Source: Flavobacteriaceae bacterium (GTDB lineage: Bacteria; Bacteroidota; Bacteroidia; Flavobacteriales; Flavobacteriaceae). From it: a stretch of 61,361 nucleotides of DNA. Both the position numbers and the translations under genes were made by a program. A model generated the notes under the pieces. The model was not told the origin of the DNA, did no database searches, and saw nothing but the letters and a program-made list of their open reading frames with translations. Each line of letters begins with the position of its first letter. Position 1 is the stretch's first letter. The stretch spans positions 2,059-63,419 of the forward strand of contig DUDG01000036.1 in the NCBI GenBank assembly GCA_012959395.1. The letters are read 5' to 3'. Positions 45,606 through 54,763 of this stretch are shown one piece after another.

Positions 45606-47528
45606 TTAAGATTTTTTAATATTGAATGGTCTTTCACCATAAATTCTGATTAAATCTTCTTTAAAAATAACTTCTTTATCTAGCAAAAAGCCAGCCAACT
45701 CTATTAACTTACTTTTATGTTTTTTAAGAAGTTTGATAGCTCTTTGGTATTGAGTTTCAATAATGTTTGAAATTTCTTTATCTATTATTTGAGCAGTAAC
45801 ATCACTATATGGTTTTGTAAAACTATAGTCGTTTTGACCACTAGAATCGTAATAAGTTAAATTTCCAATTTTCTCATTTAATCCGTAAACAGTTACCATT
45901 TCTCTAGCTTGTTTTGTTACTTTTTCTAGATCACTTAAAGCGCCTGTAGAGATGCTATTAAATATTACTTTTTCTGCAGCTCTTCCACCTAGTGCAGCAC
46001 ACATATCATCTAAAATTTGTTCTGGCTTAACAATTTGTCTTTCTTCAGGAAGATACCATGCGGCTCCTAATGACCGTCCTCTTGGAACAATAGTCACTTT
46101 AACAAGCGGAGCAGCATGCTCCAACATCCAACTTACAGTTGCATGACCAGCTTCATGAAAAGCAATTGTTTTTTTCTCAGATTCAGTAATAATTTTATTC
46201 TTTTTCTCTAAACCTCCAACTATTCTATCCACTGCATCAAGAAAGTCTTGTTTATTAACAGATTTCTTTAGTTTTCTTGCAGCTATAAGTGCTGCTTCAT
46301 TACATACATTTGCAATGTCAGCTCCAGAAAACCCAGGAGTTTGTTTTGAAAGGAAGTCAGTATCCAAATTTTTGGCGGTTTTGATTGGTTTTAAGTGAAC
46401 GGCAAAAATTTCTTTTCTCTCTCTAACATCAGGAAGATCTATATAAATTTGTCTATCAAACCTTCCGGCTCTCATTAAAGCTTTATCTAATACATCTGCT
46501 CTATTTGTAGCAGCTATAACTATTACATTAGTATTAGTTCCGAAACCATCCATTTCAGTTAAAAGCTGATTAAGTGTGTTTTCTCTTTCATCATTACCAC
46601 CAGTCATATTGCTTTTTCCTCTCGCTCTTCCAATCGCATCTATTTCATCAATAAATATAATAGCAGGAGATTTTTCTTTTGCTTGCTTGAAAAGGTCTCT
46701 AACTCTTGAAGCACCAACCCCAACAAACATTTCAACAAAATCGGATCCAGAAAGTGAGAAAAAAGGCACTTTAGCTTCTCCAGCGACTGCTTTAGCTAGT
46801 AAAGTCTTTCCTGTACCTGGAAGACCAACTAGTATAGCGCCTTTAGGAATTTTACCACCCAACTTCGTATATTTTGTAGGGGTTTTTAAAAAATCAACTA
46901 TCTCTTGCACTTCTTCTTTAGCACCTTCTAGACCAGCAACATCTTTAAATGTGGTTTTTACATCTGTTTTTTCATCAAAAAGTTTTGCTTTAGATTTTCC
47001 AATATTAAAAATTTGAGAACCTCCTCCGCTTCCCGCACCTCCCGACATTCTTTTCATAAAGAAAATCCAAAGGCCAATTAATATAATAAGAGGTAAGAAT
47101 CCAATTAGAACATCAAACCATTTGTTTTCAATCGTTCTAAAATTATAATTGAACTGTATTCCTTTACTTTCTGCTAATTCAAGTTTGTTTTGAAAAAGCT
47201 CTAAATTTCCTATTTCAAAAATGTAGTGAGGACCATTAATATTTTTTTGTCCTAAAAAATTTGTTGAATTTGCGTTCTTATGATCAGGACTATTTAAGGC
47301 ATCTCTGTTTAAAGTCACTTGAGCAATATTTTTATTAACTACCGTGACTTCTTTTATTTCACCTTTGTTTAAAAATCTCTCAAAACTAGAAATATTAATA
47401 TTTTTTGAAGTACTACCAGAACTATCACCCCCAATAAAATAAGTGCTTATAAAAAATATAGATATTAATCCATATATCCAGTATGAATTAAACTTAGGTT
47501 TATTAGTCATTTTATTATTCTTATTCAT
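45606..47528 (-). CDS. ftsH: ATP-dependent zinc metalloprotease FtsH
   Basis: Membrane-bound AAA+ protease for quality control of membrane and short-lived proteins. Two transmembrane helices (about 17-35 and 139-157) flank a periplasmic domain. The AAA module has Walker A at 235-242, read here as GLPGTGKT with Leu236 where Pro is usual, Walker B IIFIDEID and the SRH region. The zinc site HEAGH is at 458-462. The 640-residue length is normal. It lies 3 bp downstream of rsfS, in the same operon. Confidence 0.96.
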   Translation of the reverse strand: MNKNNKMTNKPKFNSYWIYGLISIFFISTYFIGGDSSGSTSKNINISSFERFLNKGEIKEVTVVNKNIAQVTLNRDALNSPDHKNANSTNFLGQKNINGPHYIFEIGNLELFQNKLELAESKGIQFNYNFRTIENKWFDVLIGFLPLIILIGLWIFFMKRMSGGAGSGGGSQIFNIGKSKAKLFDEKTDVKTTFKDVAGLEGAKEEVQEIVDFLKTPTKYTKLGGKIPKGAILVGLPGTGKTLLAKAVAGEAKVPFFSLSGSDFVEMFVGVGASRVRDLFKQAKEKSPAIIFIDEIDAIGRARGKSNMTGGNDERENTLNQLLTEMDGFGTNTNVIVIAATNRADVLDKALMRAGRFDRQIYIDLPDVRERKEIFAVHLKPIKTAKNLDTDFLSKQTPGFSGADIANVCNEAALIAARKLKKSVNKQDFLDAVDRIVGGLEKKNKIITESEKKTIAFHEAGHATVSWMLEHAAPLVKVTIVPRGRSLGAAWYLPEERQIVKPEQILDDMCAALGGRAAEKVIFNSISTGALSDLEKVTKQAREMVTVYGLNEKIGNLTYYDSSGQNDYSFTKPYSDVTAQIIDKEISNIIETQYQRAIKLLKKHKSKLIELAGFLLDKEVIFKEDLIRIYGERPFNIKKS

Positions 47529-47531
47529 TTA

Positions 47532-47888
47532 TTAATATTTAGTTTCAACTAGGGTAGAAGTTGCTTCTTCCCATAGTTCTTCAATTTTATAGTATTCTCT
47601 AGTTTCTTCATTGAATATATGTAAAACAACATCTACATAATCCATTAGAACCCATTTACAATTTTCTAACCCTTCTACATGCCACGGTTTTTCTGACATT
47701 GATTTACTAACACATTTTTTAACTGAATTAGTTATTGCATTAACTTGAGTACTAGAATTTCCAGTGCAAACAATAAAATATTGACAAGCAACATTTTCTA
47801 TTTCTCTTAAGTCTAGAATGTTAACATTGACTCCTTTAACATTTTCAATTCCTTCTATTATGTTAGATATTAAATTATCTGTATTCAA
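47532..47888 (-). CDS. rsfS: Ribosomal silencing factor RsfS (TTG start)
   Basis: A 118-residue protein that binds ribosomal protein L14 and blocks 30S-50S joining in slow growth. Diagnostic blocks: CQYFIVCTGNSSTQVNA and the WVLMDYVDVVLHIFN stretch. The start is TTG; a stop codon lies four codons upstream with no ATG between, so the assignment is firm. It is the first gene of the rsfS-ftsH-LUD-cdsA-psd series and is divergent from birA. Confidence 0.94.
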   Translation of the reverse strand: MNTDNLISNIIEGIENVKGVNVNILDLREIENVACQYFIVCTGNSSTQVNAITNSVKKCVSKSMSEKPWHVEGLENCKWVLMDYVDVVLHIFNEETREYYKIEELWEEATSTLVETKY

Positions 47889-47961
47889 ATTAGTTATTTA
47901 AAGATGTAAATTTAGGATATTTAAACCTACTATTTTAGTTTTATAAAAATTTAGTTTCTAG

Positions 47962-48714
47962 ATGAACTTAATCAAACTTGATGCCATTAACTCAACTAAT
48001 GAATTTTTAAAAGATAATATTCAAAAAACATTATCAAAAGAACTACAAGTTGTCTATACCTTTAATCAAACAAAAGGAAAAGGTCAAAGAGGAAATAGTT
48101 GGGAGAGTCAGCCAGAGAAAAATATAGCTATTTCTTTAGGATTATTCCCTGATAATTTAAAAGTTGAAAATCAATTTACACTAAGTATGCTATTTTCTTT
48201 ATTTATTTTAAATACTTTAAAATCATTAAAAATACCTGACTTAAAAATAAAGTGGCCTAACGACATAATGTCAGGAAACACAAAAATCTGTGGAATTTTA
48301 AATGAAATAACAGTTAAGGGTAATATAATTGAAAGTATTATAGTTGGATTTGGAATAAATGTTAACCAAGAAAATTTTGAAAATCTTCCTAATGCATCAT
48401 CTTTGAAATTAATTAATAATATCAATTATGATTTAAATGAATTAGTTTCTTTGATTATCAAAAATTTAAAAAAATATGATTATTTATCTAAAAGTTTACG
48501 ATTACTTTCTAATCAGGAATTAGAAGATTTAAATTATAGCTACCATGAAAATTTATATAAAATAGGAGAGAAAAGTCAATTTACAAATAAAGAAAAAGAA
48601 ATTTTTATTGGAAAAATAGTTTCTGTCAATAAAAACGGGATTATTAAAATTGAAAAAGAGGATAATAGTATCATGAATTATAATTTCCAAGAAATACAAA
48701 TGATTTTTAAATAA
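47962..48714 (+). CDS. birA: Biotin--[acetyl-CoA-carboxylase] ligase
   Basis: Attaches biotin to the carboxyl carrier protein. A 250-residue monofunctional form with no N-terminal DNA-binding domain. The ATP/biotin site is GKGQRGNSW (about residues 36-46) with KWPNDIM after it; INSTNEFL near the N-terminus is the usual substrate-binding start. The C-terminal small SH3-like domain is present. It cannot act as a repressor, lacking the HTH. Divergent from rsfS, with 73 bp between starts. Confidence 0.94.
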   Translation: MNLIKLDAINSTNEFLKDNIQKTLSKELQVVYTFNQTKGKGQRGNSWESQPEKNIAISLGLFPDNLKVENQFTLSMLFSLFILNTLKSLKIPDLKIKWPNDIMSGNTKICGILNEITVKGNIIESIIVGFGINVNQENFENLPNASSLKLINNINYDLNELVSLIIKNLKKYDYLSKSLRLLSNQELEDLNYSYHENLYKIGEKSQFTNKEKEIFIGKIVSVNKNGIIKIEKEDNSIMNYNFQEIQMIFK

Positions 48715-48723
48715 ATAATTAAA

Positions 48724-49173
48724 ATGGAATCATTTATTGAATGGGGATATTTAGGCTTGTTTCTTGCTAGCTTTTTAGGAGCTACAATAATTCCCCTTAG
48801 TTCTGAAATAGTACTTAGCTTTTTAATATTAAATGGTTATGATTTTAAATTAAGTTTGTTAATTGCTACTATAGGAAATTGGCTAGGAGGACTTAGTAGT
48901 TATTATTTAGGAAGATTAGGTAGGTGGGAAACTTTAGAAAGATTTTTTAATTTAAAAAAAGAAAAAATACATCATTTAAAAACTAAAATTGATAAATGGG
49001 GAAGTACTTTAGCTTTTTTATGCTGGTTGCCAATAATTGGAGATCCTATAGCAGTAAGCTTAGGATTTTTTAGAATTAATTATATTTTAGTTGCTATATG
49101 GATGTTATTTGGAAAAATTTTCAGATATATAATTTGGTCATTTTTTACAGTTTGGGGAATCTCGTTAATTTAA
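48724..49173 (+). CDS. VTT-domain (DedA/YqaA-like) membrane protein
   Basis: A 149-residue membrane protein with the VTT/SNARE-associated fold: FLGATIIPLSSEIVLSFL with the conserved Pro/Glu pair, IGNWLGGLSSYYLGRLG and LCWLPIIGDPIAVSLGF. Relatives act in lipid or small-molecule transport; DedA-type members affect membrane homeostasis. It is of YqaA size. It follows birA with a 9-bp gap, probably in one transcript. Confidence 0.88.
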   Translation: MESFIEWGYLGLFLASFLGATIIPLSSEIVLSFLILNGYDFKLSLLIATIGNWLGGLSSYYLGRLGRWETLERFFNLKKEKIHHLKTKIDKWGSTLAFLCWLPIIGDPIAVSLGFFRINYILVAIWMLFGKIFRYIIWSFFTVWGISLI

Positions 49174-49184
49174 TGCTTCAATAG

Positions 49185-49985
49185 TTATTTTTTATCATAC
49201 CTTCCAGGAGCTAACCCTGAACTAAGTAAAGAAAAAATTGATTGAGGAACCGTCTTAATCAAAAATACAATTAGTTTATAGGTTTTAGTAGGAACGTAAA
49301 CTTGTTTCCCTTTTAAAGTTGCTTCAACTGCTTCTTTTGCAATTCTTTTAGCAGATTTTTTTAAGAAGCTTGGCACTCTGTCCATTTCATCTTGAACCCC
49401 ACTTGATGAGTGAAATTCAGTAATGGTGTAACCGGGGCATACTGCCGTAGAAGTTATGCCTATATGGTTGTAATTTATATTAATTGATTCACTAAACCTA
49501 TTCATAAAAGTTTTAATTGGACCGTATAAGGTCTGAATAGATGAGGGTGGGGCAAATGCTGCAACAGAAGATACAATCATTATTTTGCCATGTTTATTTT
49601 TTATCATTTTAGGAATAAAAAATTTTGAAAGAGCTATAACTGAAATCCCTAAAACTCTTATAAATTTTTCTTCGTCTTCCATTGATGTACTTTCAAAAGT
49701 AGATGGAATTGCGTAGCCAGCATTGTTAACAAGCAAATCAATGAAGTAACCTTTAGACTCACAAAAATCAAATATTTTATTAGGAGATTTGGGATCACTT
49801 AAGTCACATGAAATATAATCTACTTTTACTTTATAATTTGTTATTAATTCATTAGTAAGTTCCTTTAATTTATTTTCTCTTCTAGCAGTTAGAACTAAAT
49901 TGTAACCTTTTTGAGCTAAACAATTAGCTATTTCTAGGCCTATTCCTGAAGAAGATCCAGTAACCAAAGCATACGAATCATTCAT
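49185..49985 (-). CDS. Short-chain dehydrogenase/reductase (SDR)
   Basis: A 266-residue NAD(P)-dependent oxidoreductase. The Rossmann motif TGSSSGIG is at residues 10-17, DLSD is a cofactor-side strand end, LVNNAG is present and the catalytic pair is in YGPIK (YxxxK) after VSSVAA with the active Ser. It looks complete, including the PGYTITEF block. Classical SDRs of this length act on many substrates; no substrate can be assigned. It is 11 bp downstream of an SRPBCC-like gene. Confidence 0.9.
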   Translation of the reverse strand: MNDSYALVTGSSSGIGLEIANCLAQKGYNLVLTARRENKLKELTNELITNYKVKVDYISCDLSDPKSPNKIFDFCESKGYFIDLLVNNAGYAIPSTFESTSMEDEEKFIRVLGISVIALSKFFIPKMIKNKHGKIMIVSSVAAFAPPSSIQTLYGPIKTFMNRFSESININYNHIGITSTAVCPGYTITEFHSSSGVQDEMDRVPSFLKKSAKRIAKEAVEATLKGKQVYVPTKTYKLIVFLIKTVPQSIFSLLSSGLAPGRYDKK

Positions 49986-49996
49986 AGCTGCTAAAT

Positions 49997-50392
49997 TTAA
50001 ATTAAGTTTTTAATATTATTTGAAAGGTCATTTATAAATGATTGTAAAGGAGTTTTTACCATCATTTGAATCATTGGATTTAAATCTCCATTAAATTCAA
50101 GTTGAAAGGAAGAAGTTTCAGAATCTACTTTATTTATAAAGGCAGTTAGTGTAAAATTAATTTTAGACTCTAATGATTCTAAAATTATTTTAGATGGTTC
50201 AACTTTTTCTCCAATTTTTAATTTGATAGAAGGCATTCCTTTAATAGAAAATATAAATGAATTCGAATCAATTATTTCAAATTTCGAAACATTATCAGGC
50301 ATAATTTCTTTATAATTTTCAATGACACTTAGCTTTTTAAATAAAGTTAAATCTTGAATTATTAATTGATTAATTTCACTAGTTAAGTTCAT
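49997..50392 (-). CDS. SRPBCC-like small protein
   Basis: A 131-residue protein with no signal peptide. Its pattern (an N-terminal amphipathic helix, then alternating strands and a long C-terminal amphipathic helix, MIQMMVKTPLQSFINDL) fits the SRPBCC/START-like fold. It is directly downstream of pyrE (3-bp gap), an arrangement I remember from Flavobacteriia. The function is unknown; ligand binding is inferred only from the fold. Confidence 0.7.
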   Translation of the reverse strand: MNLTSEINQLIIQDLTLFKKLSVIENYKEIMPDNVSKFEIIDSNSFIFSIKGMPSIKLKIGEKVEPSKIILESLESKINFTLTAFINKVDSETSSFQLEFNGDLNPMIQMMVKTPLQSFINDLSNNIKNLI

Positions 50393-50395
50393 AAT

Positions 50396-51043
50396 TTAAA
50401 TTTTATTATGCCAATTTTCAGGATTTTTTTTCCACTTTGACAGTGTTTGAAAATCAGAATCATTTATGTAGTTTGAAGAAAGTGCCTGCTCTAATAGCAT
50501 ATCGTATGAGCTCAAGGTATGTAATTCTACATTGTTTTTCTTAAAGTTATTATAGGAGATTTCAAATCCATATGTAAAAATACTTAGCATGCCTTTAACT
50601 TTTAAATCTGCTTCTCTAAGTGCTTCCACAGCTACTAAACTACTATTACCTGTGCTGATTAGATCTTCAATTACAATTACATTTTGTCCATTAGAATATT
50701 GACCTTCAATTTGATTTTTTCTACCATGTTTTTTTGAGTCTGGTCTAACATAAATAAAAGGCAAGTTCATTAAATCAGCAACTAATATTCCTATTCCAAT
50801 GGCTCCAGTAGCAACTCCAGCTATAAGATCAGGTTTAGCATACAATTTATTTATTTGCTTAACCATTTGTTCTTTTATAAAAATTCTTATTTTAGGATGA
50901 GAAAGAATTATTCTATTGTCACAATATATCGGAGACTTCCATCCACTAGCCCAAGTGAAGGGATTTTTTGGATTCAATTTTATTGCATTAATTTGTAAAA
51001 GAAGTTCTGCTGTTTTTTTGGCAGTATCTAAATCTAAGATCAT
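50396..51043 (-). CDS. pyrE: Orotate phosphoribosyltransferase PyrE
   Basis: Fifth step of UMP synthesis, joining orotate and PRPP. The PRPP-binding block VIVIEDLISTGNSS and the flexible-loop region RPDSKKHGRKNQIEG are clear, and FTWASGWKSPIYCDNR is the orotate-site start. The frame extends 9 codons further up to an ATG at 51070, but homologues start at the equivalent of the inner Met (51043), giving 215 residues. With that start a -7 box ends 4 bp before the ATG, implying a nearly leaderless transcript. Divergent from the NUDIX gene, whose ATG begins only 7 bp away. Confidence 0.93.
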   Translation of the reverse strand: MILDLDTAKKTAELLLQINAIKLNPKNPFTWASGWKSPIYCDNRIILSHPKIRIFIKEQMVKQINKLYAKPDLIAGVATGAIGIGILVADLMNLPFIYVRPDSKKHGRKNQIEGQYSNGQNVIVIEDLISTGNSSLVAVEALREADLKVKGMLSIFTYGFEISYNNFKKNNVELHTLSSYDMLLEQALSSNYINDSDFQTLSKWKKNPENWHNKI

Positions 51044-51047
51044 ATCA

Positions 51048-51055
51048 CAAATGTA
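51048..51055 (-). promoter_or_regulatory. Putative -7 box of pyrE overlapping the NUDIX start codon
   Basis: On the minus strand TACATTTG fits TANNTTTG and ends 4 bp before the pyrE ATG; a TTTG lies 16 bp upstream, slightly closer than the usual -33 spacing. The plus-strand ATG of the NUDIX gene (51051-51053) is inside this box. Confidence 0.45.
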
Positions 51056-51629
51056 TAAAGTTTTTGTCAATCAAAATCTAATAGTTTTAACTAGTCAAAT
51101 ACAACTTGACTCAAAGATTAAAACTTACTCTTTAAAAGAAACGAGTATTAATAAAATAGTGCTGAAAGCTAAGAAACACAAAAATATATATCTATATCAC
51201 CACAAGACAAATAAGCTACTTTCTTTGTTTAAAAAAAAAATAAAAGTAATAAAAGCAGGTGGGGGTATAGTAAAAAATTCATTAAATCAAATTTTATTTA
51301 TTTACAGAAGAAAAACATGGGATTTGCCTAAGGGGAAAGTGGATAAGGGGGAATCAATTGATCAAACAGCTCTTAGAGAAGTTTGTGAAGAAACAGGGGT
51401 TAATGAATTAGAAATAGTAAATTTTAATACTATTACTTATCATATTTTTAAAAATGATGAAAAGTATTGTTTAAAAGAAACAGCATGGTATAATATGAAA
51501 AGTAATTTTGTTGGTAAATTCAAACCAGAAGAAAAAGAAGGTATAACAAAAGTTGTTTGGAAAACTAAATCAGAAATTAAAAAGAAAAAAAATATTTATT
51601 CAAATATTAGATTGTTACTTGACATTTAA
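51051..51629 (+). CDS. NUDIX hydrolase
   Basis: A 192-residue protein with the NUDIX fold in its second half. The NUDIX box reads GKVDKGESIDQTALREVCEETG, matching GX5EX7REUXEEXGU with all acidic metal ligands. The first 60 residues are not homologous to a domain I recognise. An open frame continues upstream to 50916, but this part is antisense to pyrE; the ATG at 51051 is the sensible start. Substrate (nucleoside diphosphate derivative) unknown. Its end overlaps coaD by 4 bp on the opposite strand. Confidence 0.9.
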   Translation: MYKVFVNQNLIVLTSQIQLDSKIKTYSLKETSINKIVLKAKKHKNIYLYHHKTNKLLSLFKKKIKVIKAGGGIVKNSLNQILFIYRRKTWDLPKGKVDKGESIDQTALREVCEETGVNELEIVNFNTITYHIFKNDEKYCLKETAWYNMKSNFVGKFKPEEKEGITKVVWKTKSEIKKKKNIYSNIRLLLDI

Positions 51630-52081
51630 CTTACTCTAACCGAATCGGGAACAAGTAGTTTGTAATTCCCGTTATTCACAATAAGTTCTCTAACTATACT
51701 ACTACTTATAAAAGATGTTTTCGCTGAAGTTAATAGAAAAATAGTTTCAATTTTTGAAAGCTTTCTATTAGTTCTTGCAATCGCTTTTTCAAATTCAAAA
51801 TCACCATTATTTCTAATGCCTCTAACAATAAATTTAGCTCCAATTTTTTTACAAAAATCTATTGTTAAGCCTTCATAACTTTCGACCTTTATTTTGGATT
51901 CGTTTTTGAAACATTTTTTTATAAATTCAATTCTTTGTTGTTCGCTGAACATTGTTTTTTTTTGATCGTTTTTACCAATACCTACGGTTATTTCATCAAA
52001 TAACGAAAGACTTCTTTTTAGAACATCTAAATGCCCTAATGTGAAAGGATCAAAGGAACCAGGAAAAATAGCTTTTCTCAT
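51626..52081 (-). CDS. coaD: Phosphopantetheine adenylyltransferase CoaD
   Basis: Penultimate step of CoA synthesis. A 151-residue nucleotidyltransferase with the GSFDPFTLGHLDV start (containing the TxGH motif), the IVRGIRNNGDFEFE block and the ISSSIVRE motif at the C-terminus. All match the family. It lies 18 bp downstream of ddl, in the same direction, and probably shares its promoter. Confidence 0.96.
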   Translation of the reverse strand: MRKAIFPGSFDPFTLGHLDVLKRSLSLFDEITVGIGKNDQKKTMFSEQQRIEFIKKCFKNESKIKVESYEGLTIDFCKKIGAKFIVRGIRNNGDFEFEKAIARTNRKLSKIETIFLLTSAKTSFISSSIVRELIVNNGNYKLLVPDSVRVS

Positions 52082-52099
52082 TTTTTAAATATAATTAAT

Positions 52100-53074
52100 T
52101 TATTTTACCGCTTGCGCAATTACTTCACTACATAAATTTTTTAATGAAATTCCATTAACTTTAGCTTGTTTAGGAAATATACTTTCATTTGTCATACCAG
52201 GAATAGAATTTAATTCAAGGAAGTACGGTATGTCACCAACAAAAATAAATTCACTTCTAGAAAACCCTTTTAAACCTAGCTTTTTGTAAATTTTTATTGC
52301 CATTTCGGTAACATTATTTTTTTGTATTTCAGAAATATTTGCAGGTGTAATTTCTTTAGATTTTCCTTGATATTTCGCTTCATAGTCAAAAAAGTCATTT
52401 TCAGTAATTAATTGAGTTATTCCTAAAACTATAATTTCGTTTTTATAATTCATAACCCCAACAGAAACTTCAATACCATCTAAAAAGGATTCAATTAGCA
52501 CTTCGTTATCAATTTTAAATGAATTTTCAATAGAGCTAATAAGATTTTTTTTATGATTTACTTTGTAAACGCCTAAACTACTTCCAGATTTATTGGCTTT
52601 TACAAAACAAGGAATGCCAATTTTTTTAATAATTTGACTTTCATCTATTTCATCTCCTAAATTTAAATGAATGGATTTTGCAGCGGGAATATCATATTTT
52701 TGAAGAAATGAAATACAATTTCGTTTATTAAATGTTATTGCGGAGCTGTATGGATCACATCCTGTGTAAGGAATCCCTATTAATTCTAAGTATGATTGAA
52801 TTAATCCATCTTCACCAGGAGATCCATGAATTATAATAAATGCAATATCAAACTTGATTTTATTGTTATTAATATTAACAGAAAAATCATTTTTTGAAAT
52901 ATTATGTTCATTATCATTATCATCTATATAAATCCACTTTTCTTTACTGATTATTATTTTATAGGGATTGTAAAGGTCTCTATCTATATGATTATAAATA
53001 ACTATTCCACTTTTAATTGAAATTTCTTTTTCAGAAGAAAATCCGCCCATTAAAACAGCAATATTTCTTTTCAT
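52100..53074 (-). CDS. ddl: D-alanine--D-alanine ligase
   Basis: ATP-grasp ligase making D-Ala-D-Ala for peptidoglycan. The N-terminal GGFSSEKEISIKSG block, the HGSPGEDGLIQ motif, the SGSSLGV ATP-grasp loop and the NSIPGMTNESIFP active-site ending are intact. The 324-residue length is normal. The putative -7 box TATTTTTG ends 5 bp upstream of the ATG. The gene is divergent from the PASTA protein gene and followed by coaD. Confidence 0.96.
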   Translation of the reverse strand: MKRNIAVLMGGFSSEKEISIKSGIVIYNHIDRDLYNPYKIIISKEKWIYIDDNDNEHNISKNDFSVNINNNKIKFDIAFIIIHGSPGEDGLIQSYLELIGIPYTGCDPYSSAITFNKRNCISFLQKYDIPAAKSIHLNLGDEIDESQIIKKIGIPCFVKANKSGSSLGVYKVNHKKNLISSIENSFKIDNEVLIESFLDGIEVSVGVMNYKNEIIVLGITQLITENDFFDYEAKYQGKSKEITPANISEIQKNNVTEMAIKIYKKLGLKGFSRSEFIFVGDIPYFLELNSIPGMTNESIFPKQAKVNGISLKNLCSEVIAQAVK

Positions 53075-53079
53075 ATAAA

Positions 53080-53087
53080 CAAAAATA
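53080..53087 (-). promoter_or_regulatory. Possible -7 box (TATTTTTG) for ddl
   Basis: On the minus strand TATTTTTG fits TANNTTTG; it ends 5 bp before the ddl ATG, so any transcript would be leaderless or nearly so. A TTTG lies 15 bp upstream, closer than the usual spacing. Confidence 0.4.
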
Positions 53088-53127
53088 TCATTTATTTTAA
53101 GTCAAACCACAGAGAACTCATATTTTA

Positions 53128-53135
53128 TATCTTTG
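53128..53135 (+). promoter_or_regulatory. Possible -7 box (TATCTTTG) for the PASTA-rluD-yaaA genes
   Basis: TATCTTTG fits TANNTTTG and ends 14 bp before the PASTA gene ATG. It faces the ddl box from the same 75-bp gap. The -33 element is unclear. Confidence 0.4.
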
Positions 53136-53149
53136 TTTAAAATTTATAA

Positions 53150-53704
53150 ATGATTTTAATGAAGTATTTTTTTAGTAAATATTTTTTCAAACAGATATTT
53201 ATAGTTTCTATTATTACAGGGTTATTGATATTTATTTTATTTATTTTTTTAAATATAAATACTAATCATAATAACCATATTGTAGTTCCAGATTTAGTTG
53301 GTTTTCAAATTGAAGAGTTTGAAGAAATTTTAAATCAAAGAAAATTAACATATGAAATAGTCGATTCAACTTTTTATAATCCAGAATTTCCTAAATATTC
53401 TGTATTAGAGCAAATGCCATTAGCAAATTCTAAAGTAAAAGAAAATAGAATAATATATTTAACTATTAATCCAAATAATTATGGGAATGTCGTTATTCCT
53501 AACGTTATTCAAATTACTAAAAGAAGTGCAATTTCAGCATTATTAGCATCAGGTTTAGAAATTGGGAATGTAACTTTTATTGATAATATTGGTAAGGATA
53601 TGGTTATTGAATTATCGTTTCAAGATGAAGTTGTTTTACCAGGTTTAATGATTCCAAAAATGTCTAAAATTGATTTAATTCTTGGCAATGGCATTAAAAA
53701 ATAG
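53150..53704 (+). CDS. PASTA-domain membrane protein
   Basis: A 184-residue protein with one transmembrane helix (about residues 15-36) and two periplasmic PASTA repeats: one starting at HIVVPDLVGFQIEEFEEIL, the second at NVVIPNVIQITKRSAISAL. PASTA domains bind muropeptides or D-Ala-D-Ala-type stems; here no kinase or transpeptidase domain is attached. Its place beside ddl and rluD is one I remember from Flavobacteriia. An alternative start at the Met four codons later (53159) is possible. Confidence 0.9.
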   Translation: MILMKYFFSKYFFKQIFIVSIITGLLIFILFIFLNINTNHNNHIVVPDLVGFQIEEFEEILNQRKLTYEIVDSTFYNPEFPKYSVLEQMPLANSKVKENRIIYLTINPNNYGNVVIPNVIQITKRSAISALLASGLEIGNVTFIDNIGKDMVIELSFQDEVVLPGLMIPKMSKIDLILGNGIKK

Positions 53705-53707
53705 ATT

Positions 53708-54730
53708 ATGATTAAAAAAGAAGATGAAGAAGAATTTAATAGTGATTTATTTGAACATTATCAGTTCAAAGCTGATAAAGGACAAGACCCCTTAAGAGTT
53801 GATAAATTCTTAATGAATAGGATAGAAAATTCTACTAGAAATAAAATTCAACAAGCAGCAAAAGATGGTTTTATTTTTGTTAATGGAAACAACGTTAAGT
53901 CGAATTATAAAGTAAAACCTGGAGATATAGCTAAAGTTATGTTTTCTCATCCTCCATATGAAAATTTATTGGTAGGTGAGGAAATGTCTCTTAAAATTCC
54001 ATATGAAGACGATTTATTGTTAGTGGTTAATAAACCTCCAGGATTAGTAGTGCACCCAGGCCACGGTAATTATAGTGGAACCTTATTAAACGGATTAATT
54101 AATCATTTTGAAAGCTTACCATCAAATAAGGATGGAAGACCTGGTCTTGTTCATAGAATTGACAAAGACACTAGTGGTTTATTAGTTGTTGCAAAAACTG
54201 AAGAGTCTATGACTCACCTTGCAAAACAATTTTACTTGAAATCATCTAAAAGAAAATATCATGCATTAGTTTGGGGGATAGTAGAGAATGAAGAAGGAAC
54301 AATCAGTAAAAATTTAGCAAGAGACCCAAAAAATCGTCTAATTATGAGTGTGCCTGAAAATAATGAATTAGGCAAAAAAGCTATAACACATTATAAGGTT
54401 TTGGAGAGATTTAATTATTTGACATTATTAGAATGCCAATTAGAAACTGGGAGAACACATCAAATAAGGGCTCATATGAAACATATTGGTCATCCTATTT
54501 TTAATGATCAAAGATATGGTGGAGATAGAATTTTAAAAGGAACTATTTTTAATAAATACAAACAGTTTGTTCAAAATTGCTTTAAGATATTACCAAGGCA
54601 AGCTCTACATGCAAAGTCATTAGGTTTCGTTCATCCTAAAACCAAAAAAGAATTAAATTTTGAGTGTGATTTGCCAAATGATTTTTTGGATTGTTTAAAT
54701 AAATGGAGAAATTACTCTAATAATATTTGA
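53708..54730 (+). CDS. rluD: RluD-family 23S rRNA pseudouridine synthase
   Basis: A 340-residue pseudouridine synthase. An N-terminal S4 RNA-binding domain (about 27-90, with RVDKFL at 30-35) leads to the RluA/D-type catalytic domain with NKPPGLVVHPG and HRIDKDTSGLLVVAKT; Asp152 is the expected catalytic residue. ETGRTHQIRAHM and the C-terminal HPKTKKEL block complete it. It is 3 bp after the PASTA gene, co-transcribed with it. The rluD choice over rluA/C rests on the S4 domain and length. Confidence 0.92.
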   Translation: MIKKEDEEEFNSDLFEHYQFKADKGQDPLRVDKFLMNRIENSTRNKIQQAAKDGFIFVNGNNVKSNYKVKPGDIAKVMFSHPPYENLLVGEEMSLKIPYEDDLLLVVNKPPGLVVHPGHGNYSGTLLNGLINHFESLPSNKDGRPGLVHRIDKDTSGLLVVAKTEESMTHLAKQFYLKSSKRKYHALVWGIVENEEGTISKNLARDPKNRLIMSVPENNELGKKAITHYKVLERFNYLTLLECQLETGRTHQIRAHMKHIGHPIFNDQRYGGDRILKGTIFNKYKQFVQNCFKILPRQALHAKSLGFVHPKTKKELNFECDLPNDFLDCLNKWRNYSNNI

Positions 54731-54763
54731 TATTTTTTAAATTTACATTTTAATTTAAGTTTC

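Noticed and set aside
46576-47016. 146-codon open frame antisense to ftsH
   Set aside because: It lies wholly opposite the conserved AAA module; low-complexity residue pattern, no motif, no independent support.
50916-51050. Upstream extension of the NUDIX frame
   Set aside because: This part is antisense to the pyrE N-terminus; the ATG at 51051 gives the proper protein.
51044-51070. Longer pyrE start at 51070
   Set aside because: It adds nine residues not present in homologues and would place the start beyond the likely -7 box.
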